Origin: Endozoicomonas sp965232255
GTDB taxonomy: Bacteria; Pseudomonadota; Gammaproteobacteria; Pseudomonadales; Endozoicomonadaceae
Assembly: GCA_965232255.1 (NCBI GenBank)
Contig: OZ246962.1
Coordinates: 744,001-808,000 of the forward strand
Direction: 5' to 3'
Length of the DNA: 64,000 nt
The translations under genes were made by a program, and so were the position numbers. Positions 1-8,696 of this stretch are shown here, piece after piece (the first letter of the stretch is position 1; each line of letters begins with the position of its first letter). The notes under the pieces are model-generated. The model ran no database searches and had not been told where the DNA came from. It saw only the letters and a program-made list of their open reading frames with translations.

Positions 1-182
1 AGCTGCTAAGCAATGACGACCGTATCCGGGTTGACCATACAGGTTCTCCGGAATTTGATGACTGGCGCTGGGTGAGTTACTGGTACCCCCTTGGTCAGGT
101 GGTTTCGTTCAAGCGAGAGGTTTATCGCCGAGCCTTGAAGGAGTTGGTACCACGAGTTGGGAAACTGCAGTCTGACGGCTAG
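1..182 (+). CDS. rppH: RNA pyrophosphohydrolase RppH, C-terminal fragment (gene starts before window)
   Basis: Only the last 59 codons are present, read from base 3 to a TAG at 180-182. The fragment contains PEFDDWRWVSYWYPLGQVVSFKREVYRR, which matches the C-terminal part of the Nudix hydrolase RppH (NudH), including the conserved WRWVSYWYP segment. The enzyme removes pyrophosphate from the 5' end of transcripts and so triggers RNase E decay. The Nudix box lies outside the window. In gammaproteobacteria rppH is commonly followed by ptsP, and ptsP does follow here after about 120 bp, which supports both calls. Confidence 0.85.
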   Translation, partial: LLSNDDRIRVDHTGSPEFDDWRWVSYWYPLGQVVSFKREVYRRALKELVPRVGKLQSDG

Positions 183-301
183 TGTCGTCGGATTTGCCCT
201 TTGGCGGGGAAGATATTCAAATAACACATCAAGGTTCTGCCATGACTGCGTTTTCATAGTAAAGTTGCAGCAAATACTATCAGGCCGGATATGTGACGGA
301 C

Positions 302-2605
302 ATGCTAACGACCCTGCGCAATATCGTACAGGAAGTCAGTTCAGCCTCTGATCTCCAGGTAGCGCTGCAAGTAATCGTGCAGCGGGTTCGTGGTGCCATG
401 AAGACCGAGGTCTGTTCGGTCTATTTGTACGATCCAGAAAACACCTCCTACACCCTTATGGCGTCGGAAGGCTTGAACGCTTCATCGGTTGGCCAGGTGA
501 CACTAGCCCACTGTGAAGGGCTGGTTGGTCAGGTTGGCCAGCGCGAAGAGCCGATCAATCTCGAAGATGCTGCCGCCCATCCAAACTTTCATTACATCCG
601 CGAAACCGGCGAGGAGCGTTTTACCTCCTTTCTCGGTGTGCCCATTATCCACCAGCGGAAAAATCTCGGCGTCTTGGTAGTACAGCAGGTTGAACAGCGT
701 CGCTTTGATGAGCACGAAGAAGCCTTTTTGATCACCATGTCGGCCCAGTTGGCCGGAGTGATCGCCCACGCCCAGGCCACCGGTTCCATTAACAACGTTT
801 CCAGCCCTCGGCGCATTGTGCGCTTTCGTGGCAGTGCTGGTGCTACCGGTGTAGCCATTGGTGATGCTGTGGTCATCACCCAGCCCGCTGACCTGGGCGC
901 AGTGCCAGAACAGGTCTGTCAGGATATCAACAGTGAGATCGCCCTGTTGGACAGTGCCCTGGCCGCAGTCAGAAAAGAGATGAAAGAGACCTCAAAGCGT
1001 CTTGCCGATCGCCTGCCAGCGGAAGAACAAGCACTTTTTGACGTCTATCTGCGCATGCTTGATGACCAGGCCCTCGGGCAAGAAATTCGCGAGCGCATCC
1101 GCAGCGGCTCCTGGGCCCAAGGTGCCTTACGACAGGTAATTAACGAACACATCCACAATTTTGAGATGATGGATGACCACTATCTCCGGGAACGGGCAGC
1201 CGATGTGCGTGACCTCGGGCGGCGCGTGCTGTCCTACTTGCAACAGGGCGAGCAGGCGCAAGTGCGCTATCCGCCAAACACCATTTTGATCAGTGAAGAG
1301 CTGTCGCCGGTTATGCTTGGCGAAGTGCCACAGGACGCTCTGGCCGGGCTGGTATCAGTGCGCGGCTCAAGCAATTCCCATGTGGCTATCCTGGCCCGGG
1401 CGCTCGGGGTTCCCACGGTGATGGGGGTTGTGGATTTACCATTTCACAAACTGTCCGGCAAAAAACTGATCGTTGATGGCAACCTCGGGCTGGTGTACTC
1501 CTCGCCTGCCCAGGAACTACTCGACTATTACACTGAGGTACTCGAAGAGGAAAACCAGTTCAGCAAGGGTCTGGAGGTCATCAGGGATCTGCCCTGCGAA
1601 ACCCCCGACAACTATCGCATCCCCCTGTGGGTCAATACCGGCCTGATGACCGATACCATTCGCTCACTGGATCGCGGCGCTGAAGGTGTCGGGTTGTACC
1701 GAACAGAAGTGCCCTTTATGGTTCGTGACCGCTTTCCCAGCGAGTCAGAACAGGAAAAAATCTACCGCCATCAGCTGGCGGCGTTTGCTCCTCGCCCGGT
1801 CACCATGCGTACGCTGGATATCGGTGGCGATAAATCCCTGAATTACTTTCCCATCAAGGAAGACAACCCGTTCTTGGGTTGGCGCGGCATTCGGGTAACA
1901 CTGGACCATCCGGAAATATTCCTGGTGCAGGTGCGTGCCATGCTCAAGGCCAGTGTCGGGCTGGATAATCTGCGGATTATGCTGCCGATGATATCGAGTA
2001 TTTTCGAAGTGGAAGAGGCTCAACACCTGATCCACCGCGCCCACGCTGAAGTGTTGGCCGAAGGGCTACCGGTAGCGATGCCACCAGTGGGAGTAATGGT
2101 GGAGGTGCCAGCAGCCGTTTATATCGTACGCAACCTGGCAAGACGGGTGGATTTTCTCTCCATCGGCTCCAATGATCTTATTCAGTATCTGCTGGCGGTG
2201 GATCGCAATAATCCCCGGGTATCTAACCTCTATCACTCCTTCCATCCGGCAGTGTTGCACGCCTTACAAAAAGTGGTGGATGATGCCCATCAAGAGGGAA
2301 AAACCGTCAGTATCTGCGGGGAAATGGCCGGCGATCCAGCCGCTGCGGTGCTGTTGATGGCCATTGGTTTTGACATGCTCTCCATGAGTGCAGTCAATTT
2401 ACTGAAAGTAAAGTGGGTACTGCGCCGGATTAGCATGGCTCGGGCGAAGCAGATTCTGGCGGAGTTAATGAAACACGACAGTGCCCAGGTTATTCGCAAT
2501 GCCCTTGAGCTGGCCCTGTGCAAAGAGGGCATGGGCCAGGTACTGGGTGTGAACTACTCTCCCCTAAAGGAGCAAGCCGCTAATGCCAGGCAGCCACTGG
2601 AGTGA
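302..2605 (+). CDS. ptsP: PTS-Ntr enzyme I, PtsP (GAF-EI phosphoenolpyruvate phosphotransferase)
   Basis: PtsP autophosphorylates from PEP and feeds phosphate to NPr/PtsO and PtsN in the nitrogen-related PTS, a regulatory phosphorelay in the cytosol. The N-terminal ~170 residues are a GAF domain (TEVCSVYLYD, FLGVPIIHQRKNLGVLVVQQ). The rest is a full enzyme I: the phosphohistidine motif SSNSHVAILARALG, the PEP-barrel motifs TLDIGGDKSLNYFP and GWRGIR, and SIGSNDLIQYLLAVDRNN. An in-frame GTG three codons upstream (293) is possible; the ATG at 302 is preferred because MLTTLRNIVQEV aligns with the E. coli start MLTRLREIVEKV. Neither start has a strong ribosome site. It lies just downstream of rppH, the common gammaproteobacterial order. 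Confidence 0.95.
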   Translation: MLTTLRNIVQEVSSASDLQVALQVIVQRVRGAMKTEVCSVYLYDPENTSYTLMASEGLNASSVGQVTLAHCEGLVGQVGQREEPINLEDAAAHPNFHYIRETGEERFTSFLGVPIIHQRKNLGVLVVQQVEQRRFDEHEEAFLITMSAQLAGVIAHAQATGSINNVSSPRRIVRFRGSAGATGVAIGDAVVITQPADLGAVPEQVCQDINSEIALLDSALAAVRKEMKETSKRLADRLPAEEQALFDVYLRMLDDQALGQEIRERIRSGSWAQGALRQVINEHIHNFEMMDDHYLRERAADVRDLGRRVLSYLQQGEQAQVRYPPNTILISEELSPVMLGEVPQDALAGLVSVRGSSNSHVAILARALGVPTVMGVVDLPFHKLSGKKLIVDGNLGLVYSSPAQELLDYYTEVLEEENQFSKGLEVIRDLPCETPDNYRIPLWVNTGLMTDTIRSLDRGAEGVGLYRTEVPFMVRDRFPSESEQEKIYRHQLAAFAPRPVTMRTLDIGGDKSLNYFPIKEDNPFLGWRGIRVTLDHPEIFLVQVRAMLKASVGLDNLRIMLPMISSIFEVEEAQHLIHRAHAEVLAEGLPVAMPPVGVMVEVPAAVYIVRNLARRVDFLSIGSNDLIQYLLAVDRNNPRVSNLYHSFHPAVLHALQKVVDDAHQEGKTVSICGEMAGDPAAAVLLMAIGFDMLSMSAVNLLKVKWVLRRISMARAKQILAELMKHDSAQVIRNALELALCKEGMGQVLGVNYSPLKEQAANARQPLE

Positions 2606-2617
2606 TTGCCGTTCCTT

Positions 2618-2649
2618 TCTGTTTTGATGCTTCTCTGTTTTGATGCTTC
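2618..2649 (+). repeat. perfect 16-bp tandem duplication after ptsP
   Basis: TCTGTTTTGATGCTTC occurs twice head to tail (2618-2633 and 2634-2649), starting 12 bp after the ptsP stop. It looks like a recent slippage duplication. Comparable short duplications occur at three other gene ends in this window. Confidence 0.9.
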
Positions 2650-2661
2650 GCAGCCACCAAA

Positions 2662-2683
2662 GCCAGAGTGCAAACACTCTGGC
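2662..2683. terminator. bidirectional hairpin between ptsP and the convergent secreted-protein gene
   Basis: A perfect 9-bp stem GCCAGAGTG/CACTCTGGC with a CAAA loop lies between two convergent genes. There is no long T tract on either side, so termination strength is uncertain; placement and stem quality suggest a shared terminator. Confidence 0.6.
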
Positions 2684-2697
2684 GGCTTATAGTTCAA

Positions 2698-3168
2698 TCA
2701 AAAGTAGCTGCTTTGTAGAGGCATGGCAGGAGCTACTGGCAGTCCCAGCAAGGTCAGCGTTACCGCTTGGTTGGGTGATTGCCGCTGCCTGAAGGTATAA
2801 AACACCCTGACCTTCCTGATGGGGCTTTGCTGAGAGCCAACCAACGGCGCGGCTCTGGAATACACTCTGGGCAAAAGACCACTGCCATAATCACTGGAAT
2901 TAAAGGCTCTGAGATTGGTTTGCAAGTCGATACGAAATACGCTGCCGTTAACCAGATAGACCAGAACCTGGTTCAAAAAGAGACTCCCATCAGCCAGGTG
3001 AAAACGCAACTGACTGTACGACTGATCATTTTGAGGAAAAATAGTCAGACAATTTGCACTTGCCTTGGCCCTGGCGGAGCCAATCTCTACCCATGAGTCG
3101 CTGGCAAACACGGGCATTACCAGCATCAATAACCAGCCAACCAACACATAACGGATGCGCGCAGACAT
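2698..3168 (-). CDS. small secreted protein, possible DUF2541-like beta domain
   Basis: The 156-residue product begins with a clear signal peptide (MSARIRYVLVGWLLMLVMPVFA, cleavage likely after FAS or VFA), so it should be periplasmic or exported. The mature part has a spaced pattern of W..IGSA, LRFHL, VLVYLVNGSVFRIDL, IRKVRVFYTFR and VTLTLLG. This resembles the all-beta domain of YaaI-type proteins (DUF2541); the match is by eye and uncertain. No catalytic motif is visible and the function is unknown. It stands alone, convergent to ptsP and divergent from the amidase gene, so it has its own promoter region at about 3170-3320. Confidence 0.65.
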   Translation of the reverse strand: MSARIRYVLVGWLLMLVMPVFASDSWVEIGSARAKASANCLTIFPQNDQSYSQLRFHLADGSLFLNQVLVYLVNGSVFRIDLQTNLRAFNSSDYGSGLLPRVYSRAAPLVGSQQSPIRKVRVFYTFRQRQSPNQAVTLTLLGLPVAPAMPLQSSYF

Positions 3169-3322
3169 AAAAGCACCTCAATTATTTATTCAACTTGAGT
3201 ATGTGTAGACAATATTGGGAATCGTCTCAATGGTAGCCGATCCGGCGGCACTGAAATGTGAATTCTCCCAGAAACCAACTATGATCCATTCAGCCAGCAA
3301 GTAGCAAGGGGGATTACCATCA

Positions 3323-4129
3323 ATGAGTCGTCTGAAAGCCGCCGTCGTGCAAGTCTGTTCTGGTGTGGATATTGCGGCCAATCTTGCTGGCATTGAGCGC
3401 CTGCTGCCGGAGCGCCAGGGTATCGACATTGTGGTATTGCCGGAATGTTTTGCCATGCTCGGCGCTCCTCAGTCCACAGCGGCAGAACAGGCTGACGATG
3501 TGATGGTGTGGATGGCGTCGTTGGCCCGCAACCTTGGCTGCTGGCTGATTGGTGGCGTGCTGCCCATTCCGGATGATAAAGACTCCCGTAGTCATGCCAC
3601 CTGCCTGGTTTTCAGTCCTGAAGGTGAACGGGTTGCTGACTACAACAAAATACACCTGTTTGATGCCGAGGTAGCGGATAACATAGGTTCTTATCAGGAA
3701 TCCAGTGAGTTTATCCCCGGATGCCGACCGACACTGGTCGATATCGGAGTGGCCAATATCGGGTTATCCATCTGTTACGACCTGCGCTTTCCCGAACTGT
3801 TCCGCCATCTGGTCAGACTGGGAGCCAACATCCTGACCGTCCCCGCAGCGTTCACCAAAGTGACCGGCAGCGCTCACTGGGAGCCGCTGCTACGCGCCAG
3901 AGCCATTGAGAATCAGTGTTTTGTCCTGGCTGCCAATCAAGCTGGCACCCACCCGGACGGTCGCCAGACATACGGCCACAGTATGATCATTTCTCCATGG
4001 GGAACTGTTTTGGCGGAAGGACCGGCCGAGGGGCCTGGCGTGGTGGTGGCAGAGCTGGATCTTGTTGAACAGGCAAGGATTCGCCAGAAAATGCCCTGCC
4101 TGCGCCACTGCAGGCTCCGGGGTGGGTGA
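3323..4129 (+). CDS. Nit-family carbon-nitrogen hydrolase (probable deaminated-glutathione amidase)
   Basis: This is a 268-residue nitrilase-superfamily amidase. The catalytic triad is visible: Glu41 (VVLPECF), Lys109 (DYNKIHLFD) and Cys151 (LSICYDLRFPELFR). The Nit1/YbeM branch hydrolyses deaminated glutathione, a metabolite-repair role; the FAAK-like C-terminal region (SAHWEPLLRARAIENQCFVLAANQ, then YGHSMIISPWG) fits that branch. Length is normal. The ATG at 3323 is preceded by a purine-rich AAGGGGG, a plausible ribosome site. It converges on ppk with only 22 bp between stops. The exact substrate is inferred from family resemblance. Confidence 0.88.
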   Translation: MSRLKAAVVQVCSGVDIAANLAGIERLLPERQGIDIVVLPECFAMLGAPQSTAAEQADDVMVWMASLARNLGCWLIGGVLPIPDDKDSRSHATCLVFSPEGERVADYNKIHLFDAEVADNIGSYQESSEFIPGCRPTLVDIGVANIGLSICYDLRFPELFRHLVRLGANILTVPAAFTKVTGSAHWEPLLRARAIENQCFVLAANQAGTHPDGRQTYGHSMIISPWGTVLAEGPAEGPGVVVAELDLVEQARIRQKMPCLRHCRLRGG

Positions 4130-4144
4130 CGCTATTGACGCTAT
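4127..4144 (+). repeat. 9-bp tandem duplication containing the stop codon
   Basis: TGACGCTAT occurs twice head to tail; the first copy contains the TGA stop of the amidase gene. It is short and could be chance, but it fits the pattern of duplications at gene ends in this window. Confidence 0.6.
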
Positions 4145-4151
4145 TATTGTT

Positions 4152-6341
4152 CTACTCGCTGGCGGGTTTATTGGCGATGATAGCCAGTGTTTCCATCAGC
4201 CGTTCCTGGGCGTTACGCCGCCGCTGTCCGCGTATCGGTCTGTTTTTCTCGTAATTGCCATCGCTGAGTAACTGCCAGCTGCGAGTGTTGTCGCTCAGGT
4301 AGTAGTCCAACTCTTTTCGTACCCTGGCTGCCAGTTTGGTGTCCTCAATCGGGAAACAGGTTTCGATCCGCATGTCCAGATTGCGGTTCATGGCATCAGC
4401 ACTGGAACAGTACACCAGGGCATCCTCATCACCATTTTCGAAATAGTAAACGCGCGTATGCTCCAAAAAGCGTCCGACAATCGAGCGCACCCGGATATTT
4501 TCCGAGAGTCCTTCAATACCCGGGCGCAAGCAGCAGATACCACGGACGATCAGATCAATTTCCACGCCTGCCTGAGACGCTTTGAACAACGCCTTGATAA
4601 TGTGTGACTCAGTCAGCGAGTTAATTTTGATAATGATCCGGGCCGGCTTGCCCTCTTTGGCGTTATTGCTTTCCTGATGGATCAGGTCAATCAGACCCTT
4701 TTTCAGTGTAAAGGGCGCATGGAACAACTTGCGTACCCGCACTGCCCGCCCCATGCCGGTCAACTGCTGGAATATCTTGTGTACGTCGTTGGTCAATACT
4801 TTATCGCAGGTCAGCAGGCTGTAGTCGGTGTAAAGACGGGCATTGGCCGCATGATAGTTACCAGTACCCAAGTGAGCGTAACGCTGGATGTGACGACCCT
4901 CCCGGCGAACAATCAACATCATCTTGGCGTGGGTCTTGTAGCCGACCACCCCATAGACGACTACGGCACCTGCTTCTTGCAGGCGTCGAGCCAGGGCCAG
5001 GTTCTCTTCTTCGTCGAAACGCGCCCGAATTTCCACTACTACGGTTACCTCTTTGCCCTGCCTGGCTGCTTCTACCAAGGCATCAACCATTTCCGAAAGT
5101 GCTCCGGTACGGTACAGGGTCTGACGAATGGCCAGTACATCAGGGTCTTTGGCTGCCTGGCGCAGCATATCCACCACTGGAGTGAACGACTCAAAAGGGT
5201 GATGGAGCAGGATATCTTGTTTCGCGACCAGATCGAGCACACTGTTGTTACGCTTGCGCTTGCTGTGCAACCCCTTCGGATAACCGGGAGTGAATGGTGG
5301 GAATACCAACTCGGGTTTGGTGTTGGTGTCACAGATGGACATCATACGTGTCAGATTTACCGGACCGCTGACTTGGTACAGCTCATCTTCGGTCAGACCA
5401 AACTCCTGGAGCAGAAAATCAACCAGCGGTTGCGGGCAATTATCGACCACCTCCAGCCGTACCGCCTTACCATAACGCCTGGAGAGCAACTCACCTTGCA
5501 GGGCCTTGGCCAGGTCTTCAACTTCGTCCTCCAGATCCAGGTCGCTGTTGCGGGTTAAGCGGAACTGGTAACAGCCTTTAATGTCCATCCCTGGGAACAG
5601 GTCACTGGCATGGCGGTGAATAATAGACGACAAAAATACATAATCATTTTCCCGACCGTCACAAGTATCTTCCGGCAGCTTGACGATGCGTGGCAAAGAC
5701 CGTGGGGCAGGAATAACCGCCATACCGGTATCACGGCCAAAGGCATCTTTGCCCTCGAGCGAGACAATAAAGCACAACAGTTTATTGGCCAGTCGTGGAA
5801 AAGGGTGTGCCGGGTCCAGTCCGATAGGACTGATGATGGGCATCACTTCATGGTAAAAGAAACGCTTGATCCAGGCTTTCTGCTTTTCGTTCAACTCGTT
5901 GCGGCGCAGAAAACGAATACCCTCTTTGCGCAGGGATGGCAGCAAACTGTTATTGAGCAGCTGATATTGCAGTTCAACGTACTCTTTGGCCTTGTGACTG
6001 ATCTCTTTCAACACCTGCTGTGGTCCCAGGCCATCAAGTCCTACCTGCTCCCGGGAAAAATCCACTTGCTGCATCAGGCCGGCAACGCGAATCTCAAAGT
6101 ACTCGTCAAGATTGGAACTGAAAATAAGCAAGAAGCGAAAGCGTTCGAGCAGTGGGTACTCGTCGTTCAACGCCTGCTGTAACACGCGGAAGTTAAAGGC
6201 GAGGTGGCTAAGTTCACGGTTGATGTAGTAGTCAGGGTTTTGATAATCGTTCACTTTGGTGGGTTTATGCGTCAATGATTCGCAAAGCACGGACGGCAGA
6301 TTCCGGGTGCCTTGAGCATCCGACTGATGGGGATTATCCAT
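4152..6341 (-). CDS. ppk: polyphosphate kinase Ppk1
   Basis: Ppk1 reversibly transfers the gamma phosphate of ATP to polyphosphate at the inner membrane. At 729 residues it is about 40 longer than the E. coli enzyme, mainly through an N-terminal extension before YYINRELSHLAFNFRVL. The two active-site histidine motifs are intact: YKTHAKMMLIVRR (phospho-accepting His region) and RYAHLGTGNYH. Other signatures are SSNLDEYFEIRVAG near the N-terminus and VVVEIRARFDEEENL. It is transcribed alone toward the convergent amidase gene. Polyphosphate typically supports stress survival; nothing here shows how it is regulated. Confidence 0.96.
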   Translation of the reverse strand: MDNPHQSDAQGTRNLPSVLCESLTHKPTKVNDYQNPDYYINRELSHLAFNFRVLQQALNDEYPLLERFRFLLIFSSNLDEYFEIRVAGLMQQVDFSREQVGLDGLGPQQVLKEISHKAKEYVELQYQLLNNSLLPSLRKEGIRFLRRNELNEKQKAWIKRFFYHEVMPIISPIGLDPAHPFPRLANKLLCFIVSLEGKDAFGRDTGMAVIPAPRSLPRIVKLPEDTCDGRENDYVFLSSIIHRHASDLFPGMDIKGCYQFRLTRNSDLDLEDEVEDLAKALQGELLSRRYGKAVRLEVVDNCPQPLVDFLLQEFGLTEDELYQVSGPVNLTRMMSICDTNTKPELVFPPFTPGYPKGLHSKRKRNNSVLDLVAKQDILLHHPFESFTPVVDMLRQAAKDPDVLAIRQTLYRTGALSEMVDALVEAARQGKEVTVVVEIRARFDEEENLALARRLQEAGAVVVYGVVGYKTHAKMMLIVRREGRHIQRYAHLGTGNYHAANARLYTDYSLLTCDKVLTNDVHKIFQQLTGMGRAVRVRKLFHAPFTLKKGLIDLIHQESNNAKEGKPARIIIKINSLTESHIIKALFKASQAGVEIDLIVRGICCLRPGIEGLSENIRVRSIVGRFLEHTRVYYFENGDEDALVYCSSADAMNRNLDMRIETCFPIEDTKLAARVRKELDYYLSDNTRSWQLLSDGNYEKNRPIRGQRRRNAQERLMETLAIIANKPASE

Positions 6342-6484
6342 ATAACCTCATTCTCAGCATCAATAGCTGTAGTCCGTCTGATGGTTCATTCGTACGATTA
6401 ATTCTATCAGAAACCAGACGAACGGTTCTCACCTGCAACTGTGGAAATCATCAAATTATACGACAATGGATAAATGAATATAAT

Positions 6485-7174
6485 TCACTCAAACAGTTTG
6501 GGATCGAGCTGCAGGGCATTCAGTTTTTGCTCGAAGGCGTTATATATGGCTTGAAAAGCTCCCGTCAGCCTGACGCTTGCACAAGCACTATCACTGCTCT
6601 TTGCAGCCGTTTCCTGGGCTGCCCCAGAGGTAAGGGCGCAACTGTTGTTTGTCACCGATCGCACTTGGGAGCACAGCGGCTGATTGCCTGGCGCCCCCTG
6701 AACAGCGCCGGACGTCCCTGCGCCATTCTGGGCAGTATCTCCTTGTGGGCACGGCTTTGTCTGACTTTTGCGACCTGATGCCGCTACAACACGGACCTGA
6801 GGTGTGCCCATTTCAGGACGTCTGAAATTAATGGAAAAATTTCGTTGGCTATTGTGCCACGCACGATCATGATTGCAGATGGCCACCTGGCTGAAACTCT
6901 TGTAGCCGCAACCAGTCACATTGCACGAAAACTTTACCTCCTTGGTATGGCGTCTGTTGATATGCTCTCTGAATGTCCTGGCGGTTGTCAGTACCTTATG
7001 ACAATGTCGACACTGGAAACTGTCAGGCGCCTCTTCATGCTCCATGATAGAAATGCGCCGGAGCAATGGGTTGCGCATTCTGACAGCTCTTGGGGCTGGC
7101 GTCCTATGCATCCTGCGATCCTTGTTGTCAGATGATGCAGGCTTTACTGAGCTGGCAGTGGTAACGGCATCCAT
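6485..7174 (-). CDS. tandem C2H2 zinc-finger protein, candidate host-directed effector
   Basis: The 229-residue protein carries two classical eukaryote-type C2H2 fingers. Finger 1 has Cys55, Cys58, His71 and His76 (C-x2-C-x12-H-x4-H). Finger 2 has Cys84, Cys89, His102 and His107 (C-x4-C-x12-H-x4-H). Each has an aromatic residue two positions before the first Cys, and a TKEVKF segment links them, as in eukaryotic arrays. The N-terminus is basic (RRMHRTPAPRAVRMRNPLLRR), which could serve as a nuclear localisation signal; the C-terminal half is low-complexity and probably disordered. The ATG has a good site (TTGAGGTTTTTCTATG). It is not a Ros/MucR-type bacterial finger, which has a single finger in a different fold. 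DNA, RNA or protein binding are all possible; a nucleomodulin role is inference. Confidence 0.8.
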   Translation of the reverse strand: MDAVTTASSVKPASSDNKDRRMHRTPAPRAVRMRNPLLRRISIMEHEEAPDSFQCRHCHKVLTTARTFREHINRRHTKEVKFSCNVTGCGYKSFSQVAICNHDRAWHNSQRNFSINFRRPEMGTPQVRVVAASGRKSQTKPCPQGDTAQNGAGTSGAVQGAPGNQPLCSQVRSVTNNSCALTSGAAQETAAKSSDSACASVRLTGAFQAIYNAFEQKLNALQLDPKLFE

Positions 7175-7252
7175 AGAAAAACCTCAAGTTGACCCATCTT
7201 CCCGATCTGCAGCAACCCGTCTGACGGCTCCTGCTTTCGGGATGCGCAAGTG

Positions 7253-7480
7253 CGAAAAGTGACACTCCTCATCCTATATAACGAGGCATCTTTCTGGTTT
7301 CACAGGCCGCAACCGGAATAATCCGGACTTATGCCAGCCTCCAGCTGCAGTGACCAGGTGTGTCTTGGCCATTGGTCTGGCCTTTCGTTTGATCTGTGGG
7401 ATAGCTATACGGTTCCCCACGATGCGCCGCCATAACGTCTTTTGTGGTTATCTGGCGCAACAGGCACTTGGAAGTTGTCA
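7253..7480 (+). repeat. dispersed repeat, copy A (divergent, partial)
   Basis: This stretch aligns with copies near 52.0 kb (B) and 57.5-57.8 kb (C, inverted). Shared blocks include CTATACGGTTCCC (A, C), TTTGATCTGT (A, C), GTGGTTATC (all three) and CAGTGACC (A, C). At its left edge, similarity to C extends to AAGTGACACTCC. It fills most of the 328-bp gap between the hemB stop and the start of the zinc-finger gene, so it lies in the upstream region of that gene. No ORF is conserved within it. Confidence 0.75.
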
Positions 7481-7502
7481 AAGGATAAGACGCATCCAGC
7501 AA

Positions 7503-8504
7503 TTAACAGCGCCGCAACACTCTGGCAGCTTCTTTGGCAAAGTAGGTCAAAATGGCATCGGCTCCGGCTCGGCGAAAGCAGAGCAGCGATTCCATCATCA
7601 CCGCCTCGTCGTCAAGCCAGCCATTGGCAGCTGCTGCCTTGTGCATGGCGTACTCGCCGCTGACCTGGTAAGCGAACACCGGTACTTTAAACTGGTCTTT
7701 GACTCGCCGCACCACATCCAGATAGGGCATCCCCGGTTTTATCATTACCATATCAGCCCCTTCGGCCAGGTCAGCGGCCACTTCCTGTAAGGCTTCATCG
7801 CCATTAGCCACGTCCATTTGGAAGCTGAATTTGTTGCTTTTGCCCAGGTTATTCGCAGATCCCACCGCGTCACGAAACGGGCCATAGTAGCTGGAAGCGT
7901 ATTTGGCCGAATAAGCCAGAATGCGAGTATTGCCATAGCCACCAGCTTCCAGCTGCTGGCGGATGGCACCAATGCGACCGTCCATCATATCTGAAGGTGC
8001 CACGATGTCAGCACCGGCCTCGGCATGGGAAAGTGCCTGACGAACCAGCACAGTCACCGTTTCATCATTGACCACATAGCCCCTTTCGTTGGTCAGGCCA
8101 TCAAGCCCGTGGACGGTAAACGGATCGAGTGCTACATCGGTAATCACGCCTAGTTGGGGTAGTTCCCGCTTTAAGGCACGCACCGCCCGCTGCACCAAAC
8201 CATCAGGATTCCAGGCTTCTTCAGCCAGTAAGGACTTTTTCTCTGCCAGGGTGACAGGAAACAGGGCAATGGCAGGAATACCCAGTTCAGCCAGCTGTGT
8301 GGCTTCTGCAAGCAACAAGTCAATGCTCAGGCGCTCAATGCCAGGCATTGAGGCGATCGGCTGGCGCTGCTGCTGACCGTCAACAATAAACACCGGATAA
8401 ATAAGGTTGTCCACCGAGAGCTGACTTTCGCGCATCAGACGGCGGGAAAAATCGTCGTACCGCATGCGCCGCAAACGGGTGGCAGGAAAGGAACGCGCAA
8501 TCAT
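7503..8504 (-). CDS. hemB: delta-aminolevulinic acid dehydratase (porphobilinogen synthase)
   Basis: HemB condenses two 5-aminolevulinate molecules to porphobilinogen in heme synthesis. The two active-site lysines are in YSAKYASSYYGPFRDA and MVMIKPGMPYLD. The metal loop reads DVALDPFTVHGLDG with Asp instead of the zinc-binding cysteines, so this is the Mg-dependent class known from Pseudomonas, not the E. coli zinc type. A longer frame opens at a TTG at 8567. The ATG at 8504 (MIARSFPATRLRRMRYD) is chosen because AAGGA stands at proper spacing and the protein family begins near here; it gives 333 residues. It is divergent from the oxidoreductase fusion gene. Confidence 0.93.
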   Translation of the reverse strand: MIARSFPATRLRRMRYDDFSRRLMRESQLSVDNLIYPVFIVDGQQQRQPIASMPGIERLSIDLLLAEATQLAELGIPAIALFPVTLAEKKSLLAEEAWNPDGLVQRAVRALKRELPQLGVITDVALDPFTVHGLDGLTNERGYVVNDETVTVLVRQALSHAEAGADIVAPSDMMDGRIGAIRQQLEAGGYGNTRILAYSAKYASSYYGPFRDAVGSANNLGKSNKFSFQMDVANGDEALQEVAADLAEGADMVMIKPGMPYLDVVRRVKDQFKVPVFAYQVSGEYAMHKAAAANGWLDDEAVMMESLLCFRRAGADAILTYFAKEAARVLRRC

Positions 8505-8696
8505 GTCTGGGTGTCCTTTTTGACTTTTTGAGTGAGTGTCTTTTTGAGTGGCCACGATAGTCCCCAATCATAGCGTCTTGGCCCGTGTTTTTGCCCGTTC
8601 CTAATTTACAGTGGTAATGGCATCATACGATAAAGATCCTCTTTATTAGCAGAAATTATTCTGTTAACACCACGGTTTTGGCTGTCTGGAGGTACT

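Noticed and set aside
4677..5558. 293-codon frame antisense to ppk
   Set aside because: It lies wholly within the conserved ppk coding region and shows no recognisable domain.
8505..8567. N-terminal extension of HemB from a TTG at 8567
   Set aside because: The ATG at 8504 has a good ribosome site and fits the family start; the extension has no conservation pattern.
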